Part shown: positions 27,793-37,138 of the stretch, in pieces
How the letters are laid out: the number at the start of each line of letters is the position of its first letter
Position numbering within the stretch: position 1 is the first letter of the stretch
NCBI RefSeq assembly: GCF_019711355.1
Contig: NZ_CP081297.1
Location: forward strand, 2,501,001 to 2,565,000
DNA from: Qipengyuania psychrotolerans
GTDB taxonomy: Bacteria > Pseudomonadota > Alphaproteobacteria > Sphingomonadales > Sphingomonadaceae
DNA: 64,000 bases
Reading direction: 5' to 3'
Translations under genes and position numbers: made by a program
Notes under the pieces: model-generated
What the model saw: only the letters and a program-made list of their open reading frames with translations
Database searches by the model: none
What the model was told of the DNA's origin: nothing

Positions 27793-29019
27793 ATGGACCA
27801 TTACGACATCGTAATTGTTGGGACAGGCCACGGGGGCGCGCAGGCGGCCATCGCACTGCGTCAGGCCGGGCATGAGGACAGCATCCTCATGGTCAGCCGC
27901 GACCGTAATCCGCCCTACGAACGCCCGCCCTTGTCGAAGGATTATCTCGCGGGAGAAAAGCCGTTCGAGAAGATCCTTATCCGACCGGAGAAGTTCTGGA
28001 CGGACCGCGGCATTACGTTGCGACTTGGTGCAAATGCGAACGAGGTTGATCCGCAGACCCACACTATCTCGCTGTCGGACGGCACCAGGGTCACTTATCG
28101 CAAGCTCATCTGGGCCGCCGGGGGCGATGCGCGCCGCTTGTCCTGCCCCGGCGCTGACCTTGCCGGAGTGCATACGATACGCGGACGCCGCGATACCGAT
28201 GCCTTGAAGGAGGACATCGGATCCGGCGGGAAGCGCGCGGTCATCGTTGGCGCAGGCTATATCGGCCTTGAAGCTGCGGCCGTGCTGCGCAAGTTGGACT
28301 GTCAGGTTACCGTTGTCGAAATGCTCGACCGTGTGCTGAAGCGGGTTGCGGGCGAAGAGCTTTCAGATTTCTACGCTGCCGAACACCGCGCGCACGGTGT
28401 CGACCTGCGGCTCAAAACCGGTGTTGAACGCATCGAAGGCGACGGCGAGCGTGTGACCGGCGTGACGCTGAGCAGCGGCGAAACGATCGCATGCGACGTC
28501 GTCATTGCAGGCATCGGCATCGTGCCTTCGGTCGGCCCCCTGATCGCGGCAGGTGCGGCAGGCAGCAACGGCGTCGATGTCGACACATTCGGGCGCACTT
28601 CGCTCGACGATATCTATGCGATCGGCGACTGCGCGGCGCATGCGAACCCCTATGCCGACAATGCAGTCATCCGGCTGGAGTCGGTGCAGAATGCCAATGA
28701 CATGGCGACCGTCGCAGCCAAGGCGATCATGGGCGACAAGCAGGATTACGACGCCGTGCCGTGGTTCTGGTCGAATCAGTACGATTTGCGCCTCCAGACC
28801 GTCGGCATTTCAGCCGGTCATGATGCCTGCGTCCTGCGCGGCGATCCGGCGGACCGGAAATTCAGCCTCATCTACCTGAAGGAAGGCTGCGTGATCGCGC
28901 TGGATTGCGTCAACAACACCCGCGATTACGCGCAAGGACGCAAGCTGGTGGAAGCACGGGCAGAAATTGCTCCGGACCTGCTGGCGGACACCGAAACCCC
29001 GCTCAAAGAGATGCTCTGA
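27793..29019 (+). CDS. FAD-dependent ferredoxin reductase (putidaredoxin/rhodocoxin reductase-like)
   Basis: 408 residues with two Rossmann dinucleotide-binding motifs: FAD site [16 protein letters not shown] at the N-terminus and NAD site [18 protein letters not shown] near residue 150. The second FAD motif is [15 protein letters not shown], and a C-terminal reductase domain starts at [14 protein letters not shown]. These flavoproteins pass electrons from NADH to a [2Fe-2S] ferredoxin serving P450s. Two P450s without reductase lie in the window (6146, 32473), but no ferredoxin gene was found. Its 3' end overlaps the convergent queG gene by 17 bases. Confidence 0.9.
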   Translation: MDHYDIVIVGTGHGGAQAAIALRQAGHEDSILMVSRDRNPPYERPPLSKDYLAGEKPFEKILIRPEKFWTDRGITLRLGANANEVDPQTHTISLSDGTRVTYRKLIWAAGGDARRLSCPGADLAGVHTIRGRRDTDALKEDIGSGGKRAVIVGAGYIGLEAAAVLRKLDCQVTVVEMLDRVLKRVAGEELSDFYAAEHRAHGVDLRLKTGVERIEGDGERVTGVTLSSGETIACDVVIAGIGIVPSVGPLIAAGAAGSNGVDVDTFGRTSLDDIYAIGDCAAHANPYADNAVIRLESVQNANDMATVAAKAIMGDKQDYDAVPWFWSNQYDLRLQTVGISAGHDACVLRGDPADRKFSLIYLKEGCVIALDCVNNTRDYAQGRKLVEARAEIAPDLLADTETPLKEML

Positions 29020-30064
29020 GCCGCTCCAGCGCCCACGACGCGGCCTCGGCGACAACCGGATCGGTGTCTGCTGTCAGCGCTTCGACCTGGCCCAGCAATG
29101 CAGCGTTTCCGCTATTGCCAGCCGCATACAGGCAGTTGCGAACGAACCGGTCCCGCCCGATCCGCTTGATCGGAGATCCCGAGAAGAACTGGCGGAAACC
29201 GGCATCGTCGAATTCAAGAAACTCGCCCAGCTGCGGCGCGATCAGGCTTGCGCGCGGGGCCAGTTTCATATGCCGGTGCGCAGTGTCGGCAAACTTGTTC
29301 CACGGGCAGACCGCAAGGCAATCGTCACAGCCATAAATCCGGTTGCCCAGCGCCTCGCGAAATTCCTCCGGGATCGGACCTTTGTGTTCGATCGTGAGAT
29401 AGGAAATGCAGCGGCCCGCATCGAGGCGATAAGGCTGCGGGAAAGCATCGGTCGGGCACGCGTCCTGACACGCCCGGCATGATCCGCAGCGATCCTGTGA
29501 GGGCACATCGGGAGCAAATTCGAGGGTCGAATAGATCGCGCCGAGGAACAGCCAGCTCCCATGTTCACGGCTGACCAGATTGGTATGCTTGCCTTGCCAG
29601 CCGATGCCAGCGGCTTCGCCAAGCGGCTTTTCCATGACCGGCGCCGTATCCACAAACACCTTGAGCTGGCTTTCCGGCTCGCGCGCGATCATCCAGCGGG
29701 CCAGTGCTTTCAGGGCCTTTTTCACGACATCATGGTAATCGCGGCCTTGCGCATAGACGGACACGCGGGCCTTTTCCGGATCGCCTTCCAGGGCCAGCGG
29801 ATCGACGTCTGGCGCATAGCTCATGCCCAGTGCAATCACGCTCCTGGCTTCGGGCCACAATCCTTGCGGCGAAGCGCGCTGCTGCTTTCGGGCTTCCATC
29901 CATTCCATCGAGGCATGGCGCCCCTCGCCAAGCCATTCTTCCAGGCGAGCGGTGCGCGAAGGCTCCTCGGCCGCAGTGGTAAAGCCGCACGCTGCAAAGC
30001 CAAGCGCCCGCGCTTCGTCGCGCAATTCGCGTTGCAACGCCGCCAATGAGGATTCCTTAACCAA
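29003..30064 (-). CDS. queG: Epoxyqueuosine reductase
   Basis: 353 residues. QueG reduces epoxyqueuosine to queuosine in tRNA, using cobalamin and two [4Fe-4S] clusters. Cluster motifs are [16 protein letters not shown] and, later, [11 protein letters not shown] with [13 protein letters not shown]. The N-terminal part matches the cobalamin-binding reductase domain, and a C-terminal HEAT-like tail ([15 protein letters not shown]) completes it. There is no ATG at the N-terminus: the frame begins with TTG at 30064. A second TTG at 30046 has a better ribosome site (AAGGA seven bases upstream), so the true start may be six residues later. Confidence 0.93.
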   Translation of the reverse strand: MVKESSLAALQRELRDEARALGFAACGFTTAAEEPSRTARLEEWLGEGRHASMEWMEARKQQRASPQGLWPEARSVIALGMSYAPDVDPLALEGDPEKARVSVYAQGRDYHDVVKKALKALARWMIAREPESQLKVFVDTAPVMEKPLGEAAGIGWQGKHTNLVSREHGSWLFLGAIYSTLEFAPDVPSQDRCGSCRACQDACPTDAFPQPYRLDAGRCISYLTIEHKGPIPEEFREALGNRIYGCDDCLAVCPWNKFADTAHRHMKLAPRASLIAPQLGEFLEFDDAGFRQFFSGSPIKRIGRDRFVRNCLYAAGNSGNAALLGQVEALTADTDPVVAEAASWALERLRASL

Positions 30065-30108
30065 ACTTACTGTTGCTCCCGTTCACTTGACGCGGTTAAC
30101 GCTGGGAT

Positions 30109-31107
30109 ATGCTTACCGAGCCAGACGCCATGCCGCGACCCCTGACAGGGACTTCGCCCCCACTTGCGATCGAGGCTCATGGCCTCGTCAAGCGGTTCGA
30201 CGATACACTTGCGGTGGACGGGGTCGATATTTCTGTGCCCGAGGGCGCGATCTACGGGATCCTGGGTCCCAACGGTGCGGGCAAGACGACGACCTTGCGG
30301 ATGCTGCTTGGCATTATCGACCCCGACGAAGGGGTGCGCCGGATTTTCGGCCACGATCGTCCGCACGAAATCGCCCGGCTGATCGGATATCTTCCCGAAG
30401 AACGCGGACTTTATCCGGCGATGAAGTGCGATGAGGCCATTGGTTTCATGGGCGCGCTGCGCGGTCTGCCGATGGACGAAGGACGCAGGCGGGGCCGCGA
30501 ATTGCTCGAGAACCACGGACTTGGCCATGCGGTCGACCGGCAGATCCGCCAACTCTCCAAGGGTATGGCGCAGACGGTCCAGCTTCTCGGCACGCTGGTT
30601 CACAAGCCGAAACTGGTCGTGCTTGATGAGCCGTTCAGCGGGCTGGACGCGATCAACCAGGGCAAACTCGAAGTCATGATCCGCGACCTTGCTAACGCCG
30701 GGACCACGGTGATCTTCTCCACCCACGTCATACATCACGCCGAACGCCTGTGCGACGATGTTGCGATCATTGCGGGCGGCCGTGTGCCCTACGCCGGATC
30801 GGTAGATGTCGCGCGGGACCGCATTCCGGCCCAGGTGCGGCTCGAAACAGCCAATGGTGACGGTGACTGGCGCAGCGCTTTGCCCGCCGATGCCGGACAC
30901 GACAAGAAAACGCATGGCGGCCATTTCTGGACATTCCCGGTCCCCGATAGCGGGATCGAAGTCTTGCTGAAGCGGCTTATCGATGGCGGAGCGGGCATCC
31001 TCTCGCTGTCTATCGAACGCGCAGGCTTGCACGATGCGTTTGTTGAAATTGCAGGCGAGGCCGCGGCGCGTGCGCTGGACGAAGATGCTGCCGGGGAGAC
31101 CGTGTGA
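30109..31107 (+). CDS. ABC transporter ATP-binding protein (NatA/ABC-2 export type)
   Basis: 332 residues. Walker A GPNGAGKTTT and Walker B LVVLDEPFSGLD are present, with the signature as LSKGMAQ, the variant common in NatA-like exporters, and switch His in STHVIHHAE. A roughly 90-residue C-terminal accessory domain follows. It works with the downstream permease, overlapping it by one base. The start could be ATG 30109 or ATG 30130 (MPRPLTG); a -35-like TTGACG at 30087 lies very close to the first, which makes the second plausible. Substrate unknown. Confidence 0.9.
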   Translation: MLTEPDAMPRPLTGTSPPLAIEAHGLVKRFDDTLAVDGVDISVPEGAIYGILGPNGAGKTTTLRMLLGIIDPDEGVRRIFGHDRPHEIARLIGYLPEERGLYPAMKCDEAIGFMGALRGLPMDEGRRRGRELLENHGLGHAVDRQIRQLSKGMAQTVQLLGTLVHKPKLVVLDEPFSGLDAINQGKLEVMIRDLANAGTTVIFSTHVIHHAERLCDDVAIIAGGRVPYAGSVDVARDRIPAQVRLETANGDGDWRSALPADAGHDKKTHGGHFWTFPVPDSGIEVLLKRLIDGGAGILSLSIERAGLHDAFVEIAGEAAARALDEDAAGETV

Positions 31108-32324
31108 TGGACAATGCAAGCCGTTTGCCGCTCTGGCGTGCAGCCCTCGTCATTGCACGGCGCGATTTTACCGCGATTCTGTTTTCCAAGGCGTTCCTGT
31201 TCTTCCTGCTCGGCCCGATCTTCTTCGGCGCAATCAGCATCGGGGCGGGCGCATTAGGTGCGAAAGCCGCCGATAGTGCTGATCCGCCAAGGCTCGCGGT
31301 CGCCTTGAGCGAAGTGGAAAGTGCTGCGTTTGCCGATGCGCATTCACGCCTCGATGACGCCGTCCGGCTTCCCGCAATCGCGATCATCACTGCTGACGAA
31401 CCGCGCGAACCCGACGTGTTGCTGGCAGATACCTCGCGCAATTTCGGCGCTGTACTTTCTGGTTCGCTGGCGCAGCCGAAGCTCAGCGGCACCCAGGAAC
31501 GCCTTGAAAGCTGGCAGGGCGAAGTCGCGTTGCTGGCATCGCAGGCAGCTGGCGGAGACGTGAGCGACTTACCCGAAATCTCGCTCCAGCCGACCGCGAC
31601 CAGCGTGGCGACTACGCGCAGCGTGCAGACTGCGACGGCGACGGGCGCGATCACATTGCTGTTCCTGCTCACCATGCTGCTGGCCGGGATGGTGCTGTCC
31701 AATCTGGTCGAGGAAAAGGCGAACAAGATTATCGAGATACTTGCGGCTGCCATTCCTATGGAAGCGGTGTTCTACGGCAAGCTTTTCGCCATGCTCGGAG
31801 TGAGCTTTGTCGGTATTGCCGTATGGGGCGGGATCGCAGGAATAATCCTGTCGCTGGGCAGTGCCGCGATGGGTCCGATCCCTGTACCGGCGGTTGGCTG
31901 GCCCTTGTTCGTGGCGCTGTTCGTGACCTATTTCGCGATGGCTTACCTGCTGATCGGGGCGGTATTCCTGACCATCGGTTCGATGGCGCCGACGGTGCGC
32001 GATGTGCAGACCCTGTCGATGCCTGCGACCATCCTGCAGCTCGCCGTGTTCTTCCTTGCCACCTACGCACTCAGCGATCCGGGTTCCGGGGTCGAGCTGT
32101 TTGCCGTGCTGTTCCCGGTCTCGTCACCCTATGCGATGGTCGCCCGTGCCGCACAGTCGCCAGTCTTGTGGACCCACGCCGCCGCGATTGCCTGGCAATT
32201 GCTGTGGGTCGCGATCTTTGTGCGCATCGGCTCCAGCATGTTCCGCAAACTCGTCATGAAATCCGGAGCCGGAGGGCGCGCGATCAAGGGCCGGGTTGGC
32301 AACTCCAAGTCAGCGAAAGCCTGA
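31107..32324 (+). CDS. ABC-2 type transporter permease (NatB-like)
   Basis: 405 residues. One N-terminal membrane span (near residues 22-50) is followed by an approximately 120-residue extracytoplasmic domain, then five to six spans in the C-terminal half. The layout is that of ABC-2 permeases such as NatB, with LVEEKANKIIEILAAAIPMEAVFYGK as the conserved cytoplasmic coupling region. It pairs with the ATPase directly upstream (TGATG junction; a GTG one codon earlier is also possible). It probably exports an ion, lipid or drug; the substrate is unknown. Confidence 0.88.
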   Translation: MDNASRLPLWRAALVIARRDFTAILFSKAFLFFLLGPIFFGAISIGAGALGAKAADSADPPRLAVALSEVESAAFADAHSRLDDAVRLPAIAIITADEPREPDVLLADTSRNFGAVLSGSLAQPKLSGTQERLESWQGEVALLASQAAGGDVSDLPEISLQPTATSVATTRSVQTATATGAITLLFLLTMLLAGMVLSNLVEEKANKIIEILAAAIPMEAVFYGKLFAMLGVSFVGIAVWGGIAGIILSLGSAAMGPIPVPAVGWPLFVALFVTYFAMAYLLIGAVFLTIGSMAPTVRDVQTLSMPATILQLAVFFLATYALSDPGSGVELFAVLFPVSSPYAMVARAAQSPVLWTHAAAIAWQLLWVAIFVRIGSSMFRKLVMKSGAGGRAIKGRVGNSKSAKA

Positions 32325-32389
32325 ACGCAGTCGCTTTGGTCCAATCCGCCGAGGCGCCCAGCACTTAGGTTCGGATTTGCAACGCACTA

Positions 32390-32404
32390 TTGACACAGGT
32401 GTCA
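32390..32404. promoter_or_regulatory. Promoter-associated palindrome upstream of CYP153
   Basis: TGACAC-AG-GTGTCA (32391-32404), a 6+6 inverted repeat overlapping a TTGACA -35 hexamer (32390-32395), 69 bases before the CYP153 start. The form and place are those of a TetR-family operator; no TetR gene lies nearby. A good -10 was not found. Confidence 0.5.
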
Positions 32405-32472
32405 GTTAGGGCAGGATGTGAGCGAGAGGAAGGCGGCTCCGCGCAAGAGTCGCCCGCTGCAAGGAGAGAAAC

Positions 32473-33810
32473 ATGGCAACTGCCGCTGTAACCCGCCCGG
32501 AATGCCGGACTTCGCCCACCGCCTATGGGGCGTTAACGCAGCATTTTGCCGAACATCCCGAAGAGCGGCCTGAACACCCTCATAAGTGGGACGTCAGTCG
32601 TAGCGATATCTACGCCAATAACACCTGGCACCCGATCTTCCGCGAGATGCGCGAAGCAGGGCCGCTGCACTACATCCCCGAAAGTCCGTTCGGCCCCTAT
32701 TGGGCGGTCGTCCAGCACAAGGCGATCCAGCACATTGAGGCGCTGCCCGAGATTTTCTCGTCCAGCTGGGAACATGGCGGCATCACCATCCTCAACCGGC
32801 TGAGCGAAGAAGAGCTGGCCGAAACCGGCGTGGATCGGCGCGAACTGCCCATGTTCATCGCGATGGACCGCCCGCAGCACACCGGCCAGCGCCGCACGGT
32901 CGCACCCAAGTTCACTCCAAGCGGCATGGCCGAAATGGAAGTCGAAATCCGGCAGCGCACTGGCGAGCTGCTGGATAGCCTGCCGCGCGGCGAAGTCTTC
33001 GATTGGGTCGATAAGGTGTCGATCGAACTGACCACCGGCATGCTGGCAATCCTGTTCGGCTTCCCCTGGGAAGACCGCCGCCTGCTTACATTCTGGTCCG
33101 ACTGGGCCGGCGACACCGAACTCGCCACCGTCCGCGCACTAGACGAGCAGCGCTGGGGCTTCCTCCACGAAATGGCGGCCTATTTCCAGTCGCTCTGGGT
33201 GGAACGTACGCACGACAAGGAACCGGGTGACGATCTCATTTCGATGATGATCCATTCGGAAGCGATGAACCAGATGCGCCCGGAAGAATTCATGGGCAAT
33301 CTGGTGCTGCTGATCGTTGGCGGCAACGACACGACCCGCAATACGATGAGCGGAATCATCCATTCGTTCGACAAGTTCCCCGACCAGCGCAAGCTGTTCG
33401 AACAGGACCCGTCGCTGATCCCGAACGCGGTGCAGGAATGCCTCCGCATGCAGACCCCGCTGGCGCATATGCGCCGCACCTGCACCGAAGATACCGAAGT
33501 GTTCGGTCAGCAGATCAAGAAGGGCGACAAGGTCGTCTTGTGGTATCTCTCGGCCAATCGCGACGAGCAGGTCTTTGAGGACCCGGACAAGCTCGACATC
33601 ACGCGCGAGAACGCCCGCCGCCATATCGCTTTCGGCTACGGCATTCATCGCTGTGTCGGCGCCCGTCTTGCCGAATTGCAGCTGCGCGTACTGCTGGAAG
33701 AAATGCACAAGCGCCGGATGCGGGTGCACGTGGCCGGTGATGTGGAGCGTGTGCGGGCAAACTTCGTCCACGGGTTCCGCAAGATGGAAGTAGAAATCAC
33801 CGAGTTCTGA
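32473..33810 (+). CDS. CYP153-type cytochrome P450, alkane/fatty-acid terminal hydroxylase
   Basis: 445 residues. Heme loop HIAFGYGIHRCVGARLAELQL with axial Cys394, I-helix LLIVGGNDTTRNTMSG and K-helix region QECLRMQTPLAHMRRT match CYP153 closely (family knowledge). These enzymes hydroxylate medium-chain alkanes, alkenes and fatty acids at the terminal carbon and need a ferredoxin and ferredoxin reductase. A strong ribosome site (AAGGAGAG) precedes the ATG. It stands alone with a palindromic promoter element, suggesting inducible expression. A ferredoxin reductase lies 3.5 kb upstream, but no ferredoxin does. Confidence 0.92.
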   Translation: MATAAVTRPECRTSPTAYGALTQHFAEHPEERPEHPHKWDVSRSDIYANNTWHPIFREMREAGPLHYIPESPFGPYWAVVQHKAIQHIEALPEIFSSSWEHGGITILNRLSEEELAETGVDRRELPMFIAMDRPQHTGQRRTVAPKFTPSGMAEMEVEIRQRTGELLDSLPRGEVFDWVDKVSIELTTGMLAILFGFPWEDRRLLTFWSDWAGDTELATVRALDEQRWGFLHEMAAYFQSLWVERTHDKEPGDDLISMMIHSEAMNQMRPEEFMGNLVLLIVGGNDTTRNTMSGIIHSFDKFPDQRKLFEQDPSLIPNAVQECLRMQTPLAHMRRTCTEDTEVFGQQIKKGDKVVLWYLSANRDEQVFEDPDKLDITRENARRHIAFGYGIHRCVGARLAELQLRVLLEEMHKRRMRVHVAGDVERVRANFVHGFRKMEVEITEF

Positions 33811-33897
33811 TTTACGCCGGACCGTAACTTTTTGGCGGTTCCAAGCGTAAGTTCAGGTGCGGCCGTCCATAACCGCGCCATGATTCGGAATGACGAC

Positions 33898-34392
33898 ATG
33901 ATAGACAAACCATCGCGCCGCAGCTTTCTCGGCTGGGCAGGCGCATCCGCCAGTTTCGTGGCCCTGACCGCCTGCGGCTCAGGACCGGCAGAGGCGAAGA
34001 GCTACCCCATATCGCTATCCGAAGCGCAGTGGCGCGAGAAATTGTCCAAGAGCGAGTTCTACGTGCTGAGGCAGGCAGGGACCGAACGCCCCTATTCCTC
34101 TCCGCTCGACAAGGAAAAGCGCGCCGGGACCTTCGTTTGCGCCGGATGCGGGAACGCTCTCTACAGTTCCAAGACCAAGTTCGATTCGCGCACTGGCTGG
34201 CCCAGTTTCTGGGCGCCGATCGACAAGGGCGCAGTGGGCACCAGCACGGACTACAAGATCGGATACCCTCGCACCGAAGTGCACTGCGCCGATTGCGGCG
34301 GCCATCTGGGGCATATCTTCAACGATGGTCCGCGCCCTACCGGCAAGCGTCATTGCATCAATGGTGCCGCGATGGACTTTCGCCCCGCCTGA
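33898..34392 (+). CDS. msrB: Peptide methionine-R-sulfoxide reductase, Tat-exported lipoprotein
   Basis: 164 residues. The N-terminus PSRRSFLGWAGASASFVALTACGSG combines a twin-arginine motif (Arg7-Arg8) with a lipobox (LTAC, Cys26), so the enzyme should be a membrane-anchored lipoprotein exported folded. The MsrB domain follows. The zinc cysteines are in FVCAGCGNAL and VHCADCGGHLGH, with GWPSFW, and the catalytic Cys153 is in RHCINGAAMDF. It repairs methionine-R-sulfoxide in envelope proteins. The start could also be ATG 33880, six residues earlier. The 3' end overlaps the convergent membrane gene by 43 bases. Confidence 0.9.
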   Translation: MIDKPSRRSFLGWAGASASFVALTACGSGPAEAKSYPISLSEAQWREKLSKSEFYVLRQAGTERPYSSPLDKEKRAGTFVCAGCGNALYSSKTKFDSRTGWPSFWAPIDKGAVGTSTDYKIGYPRTEVHCADCGGHLGHIFNDGPRPTGKRHCINGAAMDFRPA

Positions 34393-36185
34393 TCCCGGCG
34401 CACGCGCCAGACCTTGAAAGCTTCCGGCGTACCAAGATCAACCTCTTCGAGCCATTCGGGCGGATTATCCGCGAGGAGTCTTGCAGCGAAGCTGCCCTCG
34501 CCGCCCGCTTTAGCAAGAACATGCGGCTCGGCAATTTCAGTGCAAATCGCGACATAACCAGCCCCGTGACGGTCGATGATCGCGAGCGCCTCTGCCGGTG
34601 TTCCGATAAACCCTGCGATGGTGTCGCGGATGGCGAGATTGGCCCGGTGATGCCCTGTCGCGACGACCGAATGCGGAGTATTGAGCAGCACGAACGGGCC
34701 GACATCCAGAAGTGCGAAAAAGGTCGCTGGCTTAAGCGAGTTGAGCCCCATCGTGCTTCGCGCCAGATCGCAGGACGAATCGCGCACCGGGACGAGCACC
34801 TTTCCGTCCGAAGACTGTCCCACACGCTCACTTCCTCCGCCCAGCAAGCCAAGTGCTGCGCCTGCAACACTTCCCGGCATGATAACGACATAGAGGAGGA
34901 TGGGCGCCACGATCTTGTGCGCAAGCGTCTCCCCTTCGCGCAGGAGCTGTAAAGCACGACTGGCCAACCAGGCGGTGGGAATGGCGCCGATGACCGCTAC
35001 GAAGTAGAGCGAGCGAAAAGTTGCGGCGGCAGCCAGACACGCGATCACGATGAGTACCGTGTACTCGGCCCACCATTGCCTCAGCCAATCGCGTTGGCGC
35101 AGCATGATGGCGATAGAACCGATGCAGGCAATCAGCATGTGAAGGCCAGCGGGAATGTAATCCGTGGGAGCCAGCCTCCAGATCGGCATGCCTTCCTTCA
35201 CATTGGAGTACCAGAATTTGTGCACCAGGGGATCGAGCACGCCGAAAGGTGCCGTGAAGCACTGAGGCGCGGAAAGTGCGATAAATCCGGCACCAATGGC
35301 CCCCGTCAGGATGAAGAGCGCGCCCAAGGTAATCAGGGGTAACCGCTGCCGCGATGCGATCACGCTGGTACCAAGAGCGGCAATCACGAAAAAACCGATA
35401 TGCGGCAGAGTGACAGCATCACAATATGTAGACAGCGCCGAGCCGCTTTTTGTCAGGACGAAAACCACCGCAAGGGTCATCGCCAGTGCCTGCATGTAAG
35501 CGGTAAGCCACACGCGATCGCGGTGATCCAGCGCCCAGCGGATCGCCAGGACGATGCCGAACCCTGCGACAAGCGGCAGGAGTTCGAGGGAGATCATGGT
35601 ACCCAGGCCCATTGCCGTACCTGCGACCGCGCCGCCGCGGATAGGCTGGCGCCACGAGATCGCCCACAGGGCCACGGCGACGCTCAGGATCTGCCAGGCA
35701 TGATGGTCAATCCTGAGCGGCTGCATCTGGACGAGAAAGCCGGACCATAGCGCCAGCACAATCGCCGAAAAAATCGCTGTCTGGCGATCGGCAAGGCGCC
35801 AGGCCAGCCGCGCGACAATCTGCATGACGGCAAGCAGGATCAGCGGAGGCAGGATCAGCGCGGCGACCCATTCCGCCTGTTCCATGCCCAAGAAGGGTTC
35901 AAGCGCCAGAATCAACAGGGCGAGCGGTATATCGACCAGTCTGGACCAGTGCATCATCACGCCTTCGGGCGGATTGATGCGATACTGGTGGAGGTCGAAC
36001 CAGCCTTGGCCCCCAATTAGATCCCGCACCTGGATAAGGCGCAAGACGTCGTCTGGATCCGGAAAGCGTCGCTCTGCAATCAGCGACCAGGCAAGCGCGG
36101 AAATAAACAGCGTCGCGCCGGCCCACACCAGCAGGACTGCAAAGCCCGGCCGAGGGTCATCCCGCAGTCGCCGGTCCGTATTCAC
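34350..36185 (-). CDS. Polytopic GT-C-like membrane glycosyltransferase, putative
   Basis: 611 residues with about 12 hydrophobic segments and a soluble C-terminal domain of about 150 residues. The first extracytoplasmic loop carries FPDPDDVLRLIQVRD, whose Asp-rich element resembles the DD motif of GT-C enzymes (STT3/PMT/ArnT-like) that use polyprenyl-linked sugars. No named subfamily was recognised. It overlaps the GtrA gene upstream by ATGA and sits in a minus-strand series with two GtrA flippase-like proteins and a UDP-galactopyranose-mutase-like flavoprotein, pointing to surface glycan work. Function is inferred. Confidence 0.65.
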   Translation of the reverse strand: MNTDRRLRDDPRPGFAVLLVWAGATLFISALAWSLIAERRFPDPDDVLRLIQVRDLIGGQGWFDLHQYRINPPEGVMMHWSRLVDIPLALLILALEPFLGMEQAEWVAALILPPLILLAVMQIVARLAWRLADRQTAIFSAIVLALWSGFLVQMQPLRIDHHAWQILSVAVALWAISWRQPIRGGAVAGTAMGLGTMISLELLPLVAGFGIVLAIRWALDHRDRVWLTAYMQALAMTLAVVFVLTKSGSALSTYCDAVTLPHIGFFVIAALGTSVIASRQRLPLITLGALFILTGAIGAGFIALSAPQCFTAPFGVLDPLVHKFWYSNVKEGMPIWRLAPTDYIPAGLHMLIACIGSIAIMLRQRDWLRQWWAEYTVLIVIACLAAAATFRSLYFVAVIGAIPTAWLASRALQLLREGETLAHKIVAPILLYVVIMPGSVAGAALGLLGGGSERVGQSSDGKVLVPVRDSSCDLARSTMGLNSLKPATFFALLDVGPFVLLNTPHSVVATGHHRANLAIRDTIAGFIGTPAEALAIIDRHGAGYVAICTEIAEPHVLAKAGGEGSFAARLLADNPPEWLEEVDLGTPEAFKVWRVRRDQAGRKSIAAPLMQ

Positions 36186-36628
36186 GGGCGCTCTGCCGGA
36201 CTGAAAACGATGACCTTGCGCAAGAGATAGGTCACTGCAAAGCTCACCGCGACAGCTGCTACTTTGGCGATGCGCGGGTCCAGGCCGGCATAATCGCCGC
36301 CGCCCACGATTAACGTGGTCAGGCCGAGGCCAATCAGCGCAGATACCACGAACAGAAGCTTCTGCTTGCTCCGGGCAGTGCCGCGCTCGGCAACGCTATC
36401 ATGGAAGACGGTGCGGCTGGACAGCAGCCAATGCACGATGATGCCGAGGGAATAACCGGTTGCCGCCGCGGCGAAAGATGCAACACCGATCGAGAGCAGG
36501 AGCAGAAAACTGCCCAGGTCGACGGCCAATGCACCCACACTCGCCAGAATGTAGCGAACGAGGCGAACATCTCGCAACCGGGTCAGGAAATCGCGCAAAC
36601 TTACTCTCTCACAAGACTTACCGCGCAC
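36182..36628 (-). CDS. GtrA family membrane protein (first)
   Basis: 148 residues with four membrane segments and the GtrA pattern VRYILASVGALAVDLGSFLLLLSIG and YSLGIIVHWLLSSRTVF. GtrA proteins are thought to flip polyprenyl-phosphate sugars or help membrane glycosyltransferases. The frame starts with GTG at 36628. A TTG at 36598 has a better-placed GAGAG ribosome site and may be the true start. It overlaps the GT-C-like gene (ATGA), matching a substrate-supply role for it. Confidence 0.85.
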   Translation of the reverse strand: MRGKSCERVSLRDFLTRLRDVRLVRYILASVGALAVDLGSFLLLLSIGVASFAAAATGYSLGIIVHWLLSSRTVFHDSVAERGTARSKQKLLFVVSALIGLGLTTLIVGGGDYAGLDPRIAKVAAVAVSFAVTYLLRKVIVFSPAERP

Positions 36629-36723
36629 GCGCAGCTCAATTCAGCATGCACCTTGGCAAAACATGGTAAACAAACTGCAAAGGACAGCGATCGAGGCGTG
36701 AGGCACCGGGTGACGAAAAGTGC

Positions 36724-37131
36724 TTATGTCCGGCGGAAAACCACCAACAGGCGGACCAACCAGACGCACAGGAAGCTGAGTGCCATCGCCGCCAGCTTGC
36801 CCAGACGCGGATCGATACCTGCCGCCTGCGTTGTCGATATCACGCCAGCAGTAATGCCGAGGCCAAGCGCGGCAGATGCGGCAAACAGCACCTGCTGCCC
36901 GCCCCGCGCAAGGCCAGGACCGGCGAGGCGGTCAGCAAAAACGAAGCGGCTCGAAATGAACCAGTGCAGGATCATGCCAAGCAGATATCCGCTGATACCG
37001 GCGGCGACCGGGGCCGCTCCGGCAGCCAGCAGGATCAGAAAACTTCCAAGGTCGACCACGGTGCCCGATGCACTGGCCACCATGTAACGCGCGAGCCGCC
37101 AGTGAAGAAGTTTGCCGATCAAGCCTGACAC
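36724..37131 (-). CDS. GtrA family membrane protein (second)
   Basis: 135 residues, four membrane segments, same pattern as the neighbouring copy (ARYMVASASGTVVDLGSFLILLAAG; GYLLGMILHWFISSRFVF; DPRLGKLAAMALSFLCVWLVRLLVVF). The two copies are paralogues, separated by 95 bases that probably contain the promoter of the first. It starts 7 bases after the flavoprotein gene, suggesting co-transcription with it. Confidence 0.85.
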   Translation of the reverse strand: MSGLIGKLLHWRLARYMVASASGTVVDLGSFLILLAAGAAPVAAGISGYLLGMILHWFISSRFVFADRLAGPGLARGGQQVLFAASAALGLGITAGVISTTQAAGIDPRLGKLAAMALSFLCVWLVRLLVVFRRT

Positions 37132-37138
37132 GATGCGC

